Shown: positions 7,840 to 15,145 of the stretch, one piece after another | How the letters are laid out: every line of letters begins with the position of its first letter | Numbering within the stretch: position 1 is the stretch's first letter | Assembly: GCA_036009105.1 (NCBI GenBank) | Contig: DASYMJ010000095.1 | Location: forward strand, 1-44,837 | Length of the DNA stretch: 44,837 nucleotides | Source of the DNA: JAFAVZ01 sp036009105 | GTDB lineage: Bacteria > Acidobacteriota > Thermoanaerobaculia > Gp7-AA8 | Direction of reading: 5' to 3' | The notes under the pieces: model-generated | Database searches by the model: none | What the model was told of the DNA's origin: nothing | What the model saw: the letters and a program-made list of their open reading frames with translations, nothing else | Translations under genes and position numbers: made by a program

Positions 7840-8991
7840 ATGAACGGAACGAGCCGCGAAGAAAGGGACTACACGGCGCTCCTTCTCCTCACCGCCATCG
7901 GATTTCTCATCGTGGTGCTCGCGCTCAGTATCCAGTTCGGCTGGGCGATGCCGCCCGCGTTCCGGGCCTTGGCATTCATGCCGGCGCTCATCGGCATCGG
8001 GAACTACATCGTTGCGCAGCGCCGCACCCAGGACAGTCAGGAGCTAAGGCTGCTTCAGGACGCTTGCAACCGGGAGAAGACTCCAAGCCAGCAGCGGCTA
8101 CCCATCCACTACTCGATCGCGGCTTCGTCGCTTCTCGCCGCGGTGTTCGTCATCGTGGCATTCAGCGACCCGCTGAAGCTGCCCGGCCTGGTCTACGCCG
8201 GTTACGGCGCATACGTGAGCACGCTGTGGAGCATGCTCGTGCGGATGAACTGCAACGCGCTCTCCCCCCGCTTTCTGGTGAACAGTGCCGTAAAAGCGGC
8301 GAGCGCAATGATCCTCGGCCAAGTCGCCGCGGAGGTCAGCGGTTTGGGGATGGGAGACAGCCACCTCGCCGCGCAGGCGGTCTTCTTCCTGATCGGACTC
8401 TTCCAGCCGATGGCCATCAAACGGTTGCGCACCACGGCCGTCACCACCTTCGGCGTCGTCTCCACGGGCGCCGCCGATCTCCCGGTGGGGATGCTGGAAG
8501 GCGTCGACGATGGCGCGGCCGACATCCTGGAAGAGATGGGCATCACATCGGTCCAGCATCTGGCGACGACGCCGGCGGACGAGGTCTGCGTGCGAACCTT
8601 CTACTCCCCGAACCGCGTGCTCGACTGGATCGATCAGGCCATCCTGACCATCCATACCAACGGGCGGATTGAAGACCTGCGGCGCATCGGCATCCGCACC
8701 GCGCGGGCATTGGACTTTCTGGAGACGAACAAGGCCTCGGAGGCAATGCGCGATCGTCTGAAGCAGGCGGCGCAGGCGCTCGGACTGCCCGAGGCCGCGC
8801 TGCCGGCGCTGATCGCATGCATCCGGAGGGATCCGGCTTTTCAGGTTCTTCTGAGTCACGACGTGATCTGCAAGGCGTCCGCTCACGTCCACACACCTGC
8901 TGGGCCCGATGAATCCACGGCGGACTTTGGACCTCCTATGACCATCCGCAGCACGCCCGCCGAGGACAGCCAACGGCCTTCCCCTTCGTAG
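7840..8991 (+). CDS. Membrane protein with helix-hairpin-helix-like cytoplasmic domain
   Basis: This is a 383-residue protein starting at ATG 7840, with GGAGG 6 nt upstream (7829-7833), the clearest Shine-Dalgarno nearby. Residues 10-35, 42-62, 88-112 and 115-135 form four hydrophobic helices, with a further hydrophobic stretch near 165-190. The soluble C-terminal half contains DDGAADILEEMGITSVQHL followed by IEDLRRIGIRTARALDFL. Both have the pattern of helix-hairpin-helix modules, best known in DNA-binding proteins and in DUF4332-type domains. Combining HhH-like modules with a membrane anchor is unusual and the role is unknown. It diverges from the symporter operon; the 106-bp gap must hold both promoters. 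Confidence 0.68.
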   Translation: MNGTSREERDYTALLLLTAIGFLIVVLALSIQFGWAMPPAFRALAFMPALIGIGNYIVAQRRTQDSQELRLLQDACNREKTPSQQRLPIHYSIAASSLLAAVFVIVAFSDPLKLPGLVYAGYGAYVSTLWSMLVRMNCNALSPRFLVNSAVKAASAMILGQVAAEVSGLGMGDSHLAAQAVFFLIGLFQPMAIKRLRTTAVTTFGVVSTGAADLPVGMLEGVDDGAADILEEMGITSVQHLATTPADEVCVRTFYSPNRVLDWIDQAILTIHTNGRIEDLRRIGIRTARALDFLETNKASEAMRDRLKQAAQALGLPEAALPALIACIRRDPAFQVLLSHDVICKASAHVHTPAGPDESTADFGPPMTIRSTPAEDSQRPSPS

Positions 8992-9010
8992 TACCGGGCA
9001 CGCCAGGCAC

Positions 9011-9022
9011 TTCCACGTGGAA
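9011..9022. repeat. 12-bp perfect palindrome between convergent genes
   Basis: TTCCACGTGGAA lies in the 72-bp gap between the ends of the HhH-like membrane protein gene and the histidine kinase gene. A perfect palindrome this short without a loop is more like a protein-binding site than a terminator, and chance occurrence is possible. No U-run follows on either strand. Confidence 0.3.
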
Positions 9023-9063
9023 ACGATGAGCAGTACGCCGCGCGACGGCGGGCACCCCCGCGC

Positions 9064-11574
9064 TCAGCCCCCGCCACCGAGCGCGCGCACGATCTCGTCC
9101 GCCAGCAGCATCGGGTCGAGCGGTTTTGCCACGAAGCCGTTGAAGCCGGCGGCGAGCACGCGGTCGCGGCTCGCCTCGTCGGCGTAGCCGCTCACCGCGA
9201 TGGCGGGGAGGGTGGCGCTCTTGAGGCCGCGCAGGACGTGCAACAGGGAGACGCCGTCGTTGCCGGGCATCTCGATGTCGGTGATCAGAATCTGCGGCTC
9301 GAAGGTGCGGAGGGCGGCTTCCGCGTCGGTGGCACAGGAGGCGGCGGTGACGATCGCGCCGAAGCTGCCGAGCACGGTGCTGAGAAGCGTCCGGGTGGTC
9401 TCGTCGTCCTCCACCAGCAGGACGCGCAGCGAGCGGAGCTTCTCGTGTGGACGCTCGCCGCCGCGGAGCCGTTCGGCCGGTTTTTGATTCTCCGTCAGCC
9501 GGGGCAAGGTGACGGTGAAGGTCGATCCGGAGCCGCGGCCGGCGCTGCTCGCCGCGATCGAGCCGCCGTGCATCTCCACCAGCTCCTTGGCGATGGCCAG
9601 CCCGAGGCCCAGGCCGGTGCGGCCGCGAACGGAGGTGGCGGCCTGCCGGAAGCGTTCGAAGACGAGCGGCAGGAACTCCGACGGGATGCCCTCGCCGCTG
9701 TCCTCCACGGTCAGAACGGCATTCTCCCCATCGCGACCGGCGAGCCGGACCCGCACCACGCCGCCGGGAGGGGTGAACTTCACCGCGTTGCTGAGCAGGT
9801 TCCAGAAGACCTGCTGGAGGCGGGAGGCGTCGCCGAGGACCGTGGCGTCATCGGCCTGGATGTCCACTTCCAGGCGATGGCGCTTCGCATCGGCGGCGGG
9901 GCGGATGGCCGCGATGGCGCCGTGTGCGATGTCGGCAAGACGGACCGAGCTCGCGTTGAGGTGCAGCTTGCCGGTGACGATGCGGGACACGTCGAGCAGA
10001 TCGTCGATGAGCTTGGCCTGCGCTTCACCGCTCTGGCGGATGGTCTGCAGGCCGAGGCTGACCTGCTCGGGCTCGAGGTCGCCGAGCTGCAGCAGGTGGG
10101 CCCAGCCGAGAATGGCCGTCATCGGCGTGCGCAGCTCGTGCGAGAGATTGGCGAGGAACTCGTCCTTGGCGCGATTCGCTTCCTGCGCGTTGCCGTACAG
10201 GCGCGCGTTGTCGACGGCGAGCGCCGCCCGCCGCGCAACCTCCTCGGCCAGCGCGACGTCGTCCGGCTCGAAGCGCGTTCGGGCGTCGGTGCCGAGGAAG
10301 GTGAGCACGCCGAAGGTCGTGCCGCGACTGGTCATCGGAACGGAGACGAAGCAGCGGATGCCCATGGCCAGGAGCGCCTCGCGATGTTCGTCGTCGCGGC
10401 CGACCGCGGTCAGCACCTCCTCCGAGACGTCGTTCATCAGAAACGTCGCCCCCCGTGCGAAGGTCTGCGACACGCCGTGAGGGGCGCTCTTCGGCGCATA
10501 GACGCGCCGCAGCCGGCGCGCGATGGCCTCGGCCTCCGCCCGCGGCGGATGAGCGACGGCGATGCGGCGGAACCCGCCGTCCGCCTCGACCAGGTCGATG
10601 AAGCACCAGTCGGCGAACCGGGGCACGACCAGGGCGCTGATGGCGCGCAGAGTGTCCTCGTGATCGAGCGAGCGGCCGAGGATCTCGCCGGCCTCCGCGA
10701 GGAACCTGGCGGTCCGCTCGGCCGATTTCCGTTCCGTGATGTCATAGACCGAGGCGAGAAAACCAGGCTGACGGCCGGGCTGCTCGAAGGGGGAGATGAG
10801 GACGAGGGCATCGAAGCGCTGTTCGTCGCGGCGGCGGAAACGGAGCTCGTAGCCGGCCGGGTTGATGTTGCCCGCGATCACCTCTTCGAACGCGGCCTTG
10901 ATGTTCTCGCCCTCCTCCGGGGGCCAGTAAGCGAACGGTGGAGTTCTGCCCACCAGTTCCGCTTCGGGCCAGCCGACCATCGCCGCGAATGCGCGATTGA
11001 CGTAGGTCTGCCGTCCGGAGGCGTCCACCACGGCGACGCCGGCCACCATGGAGTTTTCGATGGCGCGCCGGAATGCCGACTCCGCGGCGACCGCGGCTTC
11101 GGCCCGTTTCCAGTCCAGCCAGGTCGAGGCCTGATTGGCTGCCACGCGGAGAATCAGGCGCTCCGTTTCGGTGGGGAAATCGGCTCGCCGGGAAGCGACG
11201 ACGAAGCGGTCGGCGGTGTGAAACGACAGCGCGGAGGTGAGGAGCCGCATGGGCGGCCCGCCGAACCCGGCGACGGTCTGCACGTTGCCGGTCGCCTCTT
11301 CCGCGGCGGCCGCGCGCAGGCAACGCTCGGTCTCGTGATCGCCTTCGCGCTTGAGCCGAACGATCTCGGCGGCCTGATTGGCCGGAGAGGTGAGGTAGAC
11401 GCCGTCCGCATCGATCATCCGGGCCACCACGTCCACCAGATCGGCGCAGATCTGGCCGGGCTCGTACCCGGCCCAGACCGTGGGCAGCATGGTCAGCGCC
11501 ACCACATCGCGCAGCGAGCGGCGCAGCTCGACCGGGTCCCGGACCGGTTCCGTGGTGGGATCGTTAGGCGTCAT
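9064..11574 (-). CDS. Hybrid sensor histidine kinase (GAF-PAS-GAF-HisKA-HATPase-REC)
   Basis: This 836-residue soluble sensor kinase has no membrane segment. Domains in order: GAF-like (about 25-160), PAS (165-285), GAF (293-460), HisKA with phospho-accepting H479 in LANLSHELRTPM, HATPase_c with N-box NLLSNAVKF (592-600), G1 DSGEGIP (625-631) and G2 GRTGLGLGLA, and a C-terminal receiver with acidic pocket E722/D723/D724, phospho-acceptor D766 in ILITDIEMP, and K817. All catalytic residues are present, so autophosphorylation and transfer to its own receiver are expected. No output regulator is adjacent. Its ATG overlaps by 11 nt the natural end of the upstream MEDS frame, which points to translational coupling and a shared signal. 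Confidence 0.93.
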   Translation of the reverse strand: MTPNDPTTEPVRDPVELRRSLRDVVALTMLPTVWAGYEPGQICADLVDVVARMIDADGVYLTSPANQAAEIVRLKREGDHETERCLRAAAAEEATGNVQTVAGFGGPPMRLLTSALSFHTADRFVVASRRADFPTETERLILRVAANQASTWLDWKRAEAAVAAESAFRRAIENSMVAGVAVVDASGRQTYVNRAFAAMVGWPEAELVGRTPPFAYWPPEEGENIKAAFEEVIAGNINPAGYELRFRRRDEQRFDALVLISPFEQPGRQPGFLASVYDITERKSAERTARFLAEAGEILGRSLDHEDTLRAISALVVPRFADWCFIDLVEADGGFRRIAVAHPPRAEAEAIARRLRRVYAPKSAPHGVSQTFARGATFLMNDVSEEVLTAVGRDDEHREALLAMGIRCFVSVPMTSRGTTFGVLTFLGTDARTRFEPDDVALAEEVARRAALAVDNARLYGNAQEANRAKDEFLANLSHELRTPMTAILGWAHLLQLGDLEPEQVSLGLQTIRQSGEAQAKLIDDLLDVSRIVTGKLHLNASSVRLADIAHGAIAAIRPAADAKRHRLEVDIQADDATVLGDASRLQQVFWNLLSNAVKFTPPGGVVRVRLAGRDGENAVLTVEDSGEGIPSEFLPLVFERFRQAATSVRGRTGLGLGLAIAKELVEMHGGSIAASSAGRGSGSTFTVTLPRLTENQKPAERLRGGERPHEKLRSLRVLLVEDDETTRTLLSTVLGSFGAIVTAASCATDAEAALRTFEPQILITDIEMPGNDGVSLLHVLRGLKSATLPAIAVSGYADEASRDRVLAAGFNGFVAKPLDPMLLADEIVRALGGGG

Positions 11575-12208
11575 TGACCGCGCGCCGCCGGCGCAGCTCG
11601 GCGAGCATCTCGTCGGGTGGTACGAAGAAAGGGTTCTCCTGCAGCAACCCGCCGATGATCACCATCGGGTGCGTCCTCATGATGTCCATCACTACGCCTG
11701 CGCCAAACTTGGCGAGATCGTACGTTCACGTGACGGCGTCGTCGTACTTCGGGAGCACGTAGTTCAGGCGCGTCTCGTACTCCACGATGTCCTCCACACC
11801 AGGCCGGTCCTCCAGCGCCCACTCCATGTTGGCCACCAGCCGGGTGAGGGGAAAGCCCTGGGTCTTGCCGGCCGTGAGCACCTCCTCGATCAGGGCCAGC
11901 ATGGCGTTCTGATCGAAATGCCCGCCGCGGAGATAGGCATCCTCCCAGCGAAGGACGGTGAGCTGCCCGCTGGCCTCGGCGGGCTCCGGGTCGATGCCCC
12001 CCTCGCGCAGGCGGGCCATGTGATCCACCCGGTGGTTCGGGTCGACGATGTGAAAGGCGCGGTCGCCGTGATCGAAGCCCTCCGCGATGAACGGCATCAG
12101 CACCCGGTACTCCTCATCGCGGGTGTGGAAAAACGCGCAGACGTGACGGGCTCGATCGAGTACGGATCCGGCCAGATGGACGGGGCGCTCCTCTGCAGAC
12201 ACGGTCAT
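11564..12208 (-). CDS. MEDS-domain sensory protein interrupted by in-frame TGA at codon 161
   Basis: The frame starts at ATG 12208 with GGGGA 5-6 nt upstream. Codons 1-160 are a MEDS (DcmR-type sensory) domain: HVCAFFHTRDEEYRVLMPF near the start, then LPKYDDAV. A TGA at 11728-11726 follows, after which the same frame continues open for 53 codons (TYDLAKFGAGVVMDIMRTHP, then the PFFVPPDEM segment) to TAA at 11566-11564. Those residues are the normal conserved end of the domain. From my knowledge of the family, the residue at the TGA is normally Cys (pattern V-x-C-x-YD). So this is a fresh nonsense mutation, a base-calling error, or a recoded codon such as selenocysteine. MEDS proteins are found with sensor kinases, and here the restored stop overlaps the kinase start by 11 nt. 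Confidence 0.8.
11701..11728 (-). other. In-frame TGA followed by a short hairpin (weak SECIS-like arrangement)
   Basis: On the minus strand TGA (11728-11726) is followed after 11 nt by CGCCAAGTTTGGCG (11714-11701). This can fold as a 5-bp stem with loop AGTT. The loop begins 16 nt after the TGA and has G in its second position, which is at the edge of the published bacterial SECIS rules as I recall them. The hairpin also lies over conserved codons (LAKFGA), so it may be a coding coincidence. The stem is short. Confidence 0.25.
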
Positions 12209-12372
12209 GTGGGTCCCCTATGCGGAAATACGACGAGACGTAGTGTAAGGGAGGCATGCAAGCGCGATGCAGAACGCCCTTGCATCCGCCTCCTCCCGGC
12301 ACTCTACATCGCGTTCAGCCGCCAGCCATGGCCCCGATGGACCGGGGGGACCGAACGTAGTGCCCGGAACCG
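12209..12372. promoter_or_regulatory. Divergent intergenic region, MEDS/kinase operon and exported-protein pair
   Basis: This 164-bp stretch separates the minus-strand MEDS gene from the plus-strand exported-protein pair and must contain both promoters. The MEDS Shine-Dalgarno (AGGGGAC on the minus strand) is visible next to its start. I could not identify confident -35/-10 elements or an operator palindrome. Confidence 0.35.
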
Positions 12373-12840
12373 GTGTTCTTGAAGATGATGCGCCACGTTG
12401 CCTGCACGATCTTTCTGGTGATGGCCGCCGCCTGCGCGGCCGCCCAGGAGTGGTCGGTCGATGTGGTGGCGCCGCGCAAGCGGCTGGTGAGCCGGAACGA
12501 TCTGGTCATCTACTGCCGCAGCGACCGGGAGATCGACGGCTGCACCGAGTTCCTGGGCGAAATGCTCCGCTGCGATTGCCGCCGCGCCGGCCAGGAGTGG
12601 TCGATGACGGCGCGCGCCCAGTTCGTCCCTTACATGTACGTCGTCCGGCCCGACATCGAGGAGCACGAGCAGCTGCACATCGACGATCTGCGCACGCAGG
12701 TGGGGCGCTACTTCGCCGACCTCACGGCGCGCCGGTTCGAGGACGGCGAGAGCTGCCGCAACGCGGCGGAGTTCGAGATGACGGTGTTCAACCTGCGGCT
12801 CGATCTGTTCCGCAAGCTCTCGCAAAGGAAGCTGCATTGA
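12373..12840 (+). CDS. Small exported protein, cysteine-containing, unknown function
   Basis: This is a 155-residue protein read from GTG 12373; ATG 12385 or 12388 is an equally good start because it directly precedes the signal peptide (MMRHVACTIFLVMAAACAAAQ). The mature part has five cysteines (IYC, GC, RCDC, ESC), possibly disulfide-bonded in the periplasm. I recognise no domain. Its stop overlaps the TTG start of the next gene as TTGA, so the two are co-translated and probably work together. Confidence 0.6.
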   Translation: MFLKMMRHVACTIFLVMAAACAAAQEWSVDVVAPRKRLVSRNDLVIYCRSDREIDGCTEFLGEMLRCDCRRAGQEWSMTARAQFVPYMYVVRPDIEEHEQLHIDDLRTQVGRYFADLTARRFEDGESCRNAAEFEMTVFNLRLDLFRKLSQRKLH

Positions 12841-13325
12841 GCCTGGCCGCGGTCATCGCGGCGGCCGCGCTCACCGCCGCGCCGCTGGAGCTCTTCCACA
12901 AGCTGCTGCGGCAGAAGGACCCGTTCGCCGCGGCGTCGAGGCTTCCCGCAACGCGGATCGAGGACGGCGTATGGCGCCGTCATGAAGGAGACGGCTATGT
13001 CGTGGAGCTCGGTCCCTTCGTGAAGCGCACGCCGCAGAAGATCGTGATCGCGACCCGTTTCTCCACCCGCGCCGATGCTGCCGCCTATGCCGGCCAGATC
13101 ATCGCCGCGTTGCCCACCGCCCCTAATCCCCGCCCGCCGCCGGAGATCGGCGACTACCGTGGGGCCATCGTGATCGCGCGGCGGCCGATCGGCCTGGAGA
13201 TCGATCTTCAGGAGCTGGAAAACGAGTGGCGGGTCACGGTCACCCTCATCGCGGGCGGATCGAGGATCGTGGTGCCGATACCGTCTCAGCGCGGGTCGGG
13301 CGGGAGAGGGGGCGGCAAGGGCTGA
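12837..13325 (+). CDS. Small exported protein of unknown function, coupled to the upstream gene
   Basis: This is a 162-residue protein starting at TTG 12837 (SLAAVIAAAALTAAPLELF), whose start overlaps the previous stop in TTGA. The N-terminus is a probable signal peptide. The mature region contains the segments VVELGPFVKRTPQKIVIATRF and RRPIGLEIDLQELENEW, and ends in a Gly/Arg-rich tail. No known domain is recognised. The last 40 bp overlap the 3' end of the convergent RHS gene, so its terminal tail (SQRGSGGRGGGKG) is antisense to the RHS C-terminus and may be under relaxed selection. Confidence 0.55.
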   Translation: MSLAAVIAAAALTAAPLELFHKLLRQKDPFAAASRLPATRIEDGVWRRHEGDGYVVELGPFVKRTPQKIVIATRFSTRADAAAYAGQIIAALPTAPNPRPPPEIGDYRGAIVIARRPIGLEIDLQELENEWRVTVTLIAGGSRIVVPIPSQRGSGGRGGGKG

Positions 13326-15145
13326 TTCACCGCGTCCTTCACGACCTCCGGAATGGTCTGGGCCAGCGACACGACCGCCAGGCCGATCGCCGCGTTTTGG
13401 ATCTGCGCCTTCGCCTTGTCCGCCTTGTTCTGGTTGCCCTGCGTGGCATAGAGGAAGCCGGAGTAGAGGGCGGTGAAAGCGCGGAGATACTCCTCGCGCA
13501 CCGCGGGCGACAAGGCCTCCCACGCCGCCTTCGCCCCGGCGGCGTTCGTCGCGTCCGCGGCCTGCCGGCCGTCCGGATCGCGCAAGGTGAGGGGATTGTT
13601 CTCGGCATACGCGTAGCGGTTCCAGGCCTGGGGGCGGGCCAGCGCGCGCTTGGCGGGGATCAGCGGATCGAGGGAGAGGAAGCGGCCCAGCGCCGGGTTG
13701 TCATAGCGCGCGTGCAGGTAGTCGAGCGTGTACGGCACGCCGGTGTCGTCGCGCTCCTGCCCGGTGTACTGCAGCGCGTTGCGCGACGGCTCATGGAGGC
13801 CGCCCGCGATCTCGGGGCCGAAGGCGTGATAGTCGTGGAAGCCGGCGAGGTCGTCCTCGTCGTTGGTGACGCGGCGCGGCGTACCGAGGTGGTCGAGATG
13901 GTAGTGATAAGTGGTGATGACCTCATCCTCGGGCTGGCGGGAGGCGAGCAGCAGACCGTCTCGCCAGACGTAGTCCCGTGACCACTGCCAGCCGCTGGTC
14001 CCTTCGCCGCTGCTGAACTGGCGGAGGATGCGCGCGTGGACGTCGCGCACGGACCACTGCCAGGACGCTGCATGGATGGCGTGGGTGGCGAGGCGTTCGT
14101 CATCGGCGGTGTAGAGAAACTCGGTGCCGGCGTCGCGGTCGGCAGTGAGGATGTTGGCGGCGTCCCACTGGTAATGGTGCGCGCCGAGGGCGGTCACGTT
14201 GCCGGAGCCGCTGGGATCGTACGCGACGGTGCCGGTGAGGTGATTGTCGTTCGCGTTGACGCCGTAGCCGAACTGGCAGGCGGCGCCGTCGCTCTGCAGG
14301 CAGTTCTTCCGGTTGCCGAACGCGTCGTACTCGTACTTGCGCGTCGCGCCGTTCATCTTCGCCTGCACCAGGCGGCCGACGTCGTCGTAAAGGAGCTCGT
14401 CATCGCCCATCCGGGCGACGCTGCCCGAGCCGTCGTAGGTGAACACGATGCCGCCGGGCCAGTTGACCACCTCGCGCGCCTGCTGCGCCAGGAGGGGAGG
14501 AGGGATGAGGACGAGGAGGGCGGACATCAGCCAGAGGCGGGTGCGGTGGACGAGCATGATGAGCACGAACAGGGCGAGCGCGGTGGCCCAGAAATGCGCG
14601 GCGGTGGAGTCGGAGAGGCTCATGCGGCGGAGGTAGCCGGAGCCGGGCTTGTACAACTCGGGGACGCCCGCCCGGGCGAGCAGGGCGGATAGGGGGGAGG
14701 TGAGGGCGGCGGCGATGCGCGCCGGCAACGGCGGGCGCGACTCGGGGGTGAGATAGGGGAGCTGCAGCAGCGTCAGGGCGAGAGCGATGATCAGGGCGGC
14801 CAGGAGGGACCGGGCCCGCTTCTGCAGCGCCGGCAGCAGGAGCCAGGTGGCCACTCCCCACAGTGCGGCGGCGAGCACGATCACGATGACGGTGGCCGCG
14901 GCGGGAGTGGAATGCACGCTCCACGCGGCCAGCGGCGGGGCGATGATTTCGGCTGTAAAGAAGGGCCGGACCAGGAGCGAAGCGACGATCGTCACCGCCC
15001 AGCTGATGGTGCCGATGACGAGGGCCAGGTATTGGAGGGCCGGCGCGTGATCGGGCCGGAGCAGCGGCGTCGAGGCGGCGGCCGCCGCCCCGACGGCGAT
15101 CACGATGACCGTGACCGCCAGCGCCGCCTTTGCCCTACCAGCCAT
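13286..15145 (-). CDS. RHS-core protein with multi-helix membrane N-terminus
   Basis: This is a 619-residue protein starting at ATG 15145 (MAGRAKAAL), overlapping the previous stop by 11 nt. Residues 1-240 contain about six hydrophobic helices. The last of these, LWLMSALLVLIPPPLLAQQ, looks like a retained signal peptide of the sister proteins. Then come YD repeats (FTYDGSG, YEYDAFGNRKNC) and the RHS core (YHLDHLGTPRRVTND, YTGQERDDTGVPYTLDYLHARY, LGRFLSLDP, NRYAYAENNP), ending about residue 525. The 95-residue tail is of unknown type and ends in a proline-rich stretch. The core is closely similar to those at 15135-16940 and 17491-19194. I infer a membrane-held member of the same toxin or surface set. 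The tail activity is unknown. Confidence 0.75.
   Translation of the reverse strand: MAGRAKAALAVTVIVIAVGAAAAASTPLLRPDHAPALQYLALVIGTISWAVTIVASLLVRPFFTAEIIAPPLAAWSVHSTPAAATVIVIVLAAALWGVATWLLLPALQKRARSLLAALIIALALTLLQLPYLTPESRPPLPARIAAALTSPLSALLARAGVPELYKPGSGYLRRMSLSDSTAAHFWATALALFVLIMLVHRTRLWLMSALLVLIPPPLLAQQAREVVNWPGGIVFTYDGSGSVARMGDDELLYDDVGRLVQAKMNGATRKYEYDAFGNRKNCLQSDGAACQFGYGVNANDNHLTGTVAYDPSGSGNVTALGAHHYQWDAANILTADRDAGTEFLYTADDERLATHAIHAASWQWSVRDVHARILRQFSSGEGTSGWQWSRDYVWRDGLLLASRQPEDEVITTYHYHLDHLGTPRRVTNDEDDLAGFHDYHAFGPEIAGGLHEPSRNALQYTGQERDDTGVPYTLDYLHARYDNPALGRFLSLDPLIPAKRALARPQAWNRYAYAENNPLTLRDPDGRQAADATNAAGAKAAWEALSPAVREEYLRAFTALYSGFLYATQGNQNKADKAKAQIQNAAIGLAVVSLAQTIPEVVKDAVNQPLPPPLPPDPR

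Noticed and set aside
11564..11822. A frameshift as the cause of the broken MEDS gene
   Set aside because: The conserved residues continue in the same frame on both sides of the TGA, so no insertion or deletion is needed.
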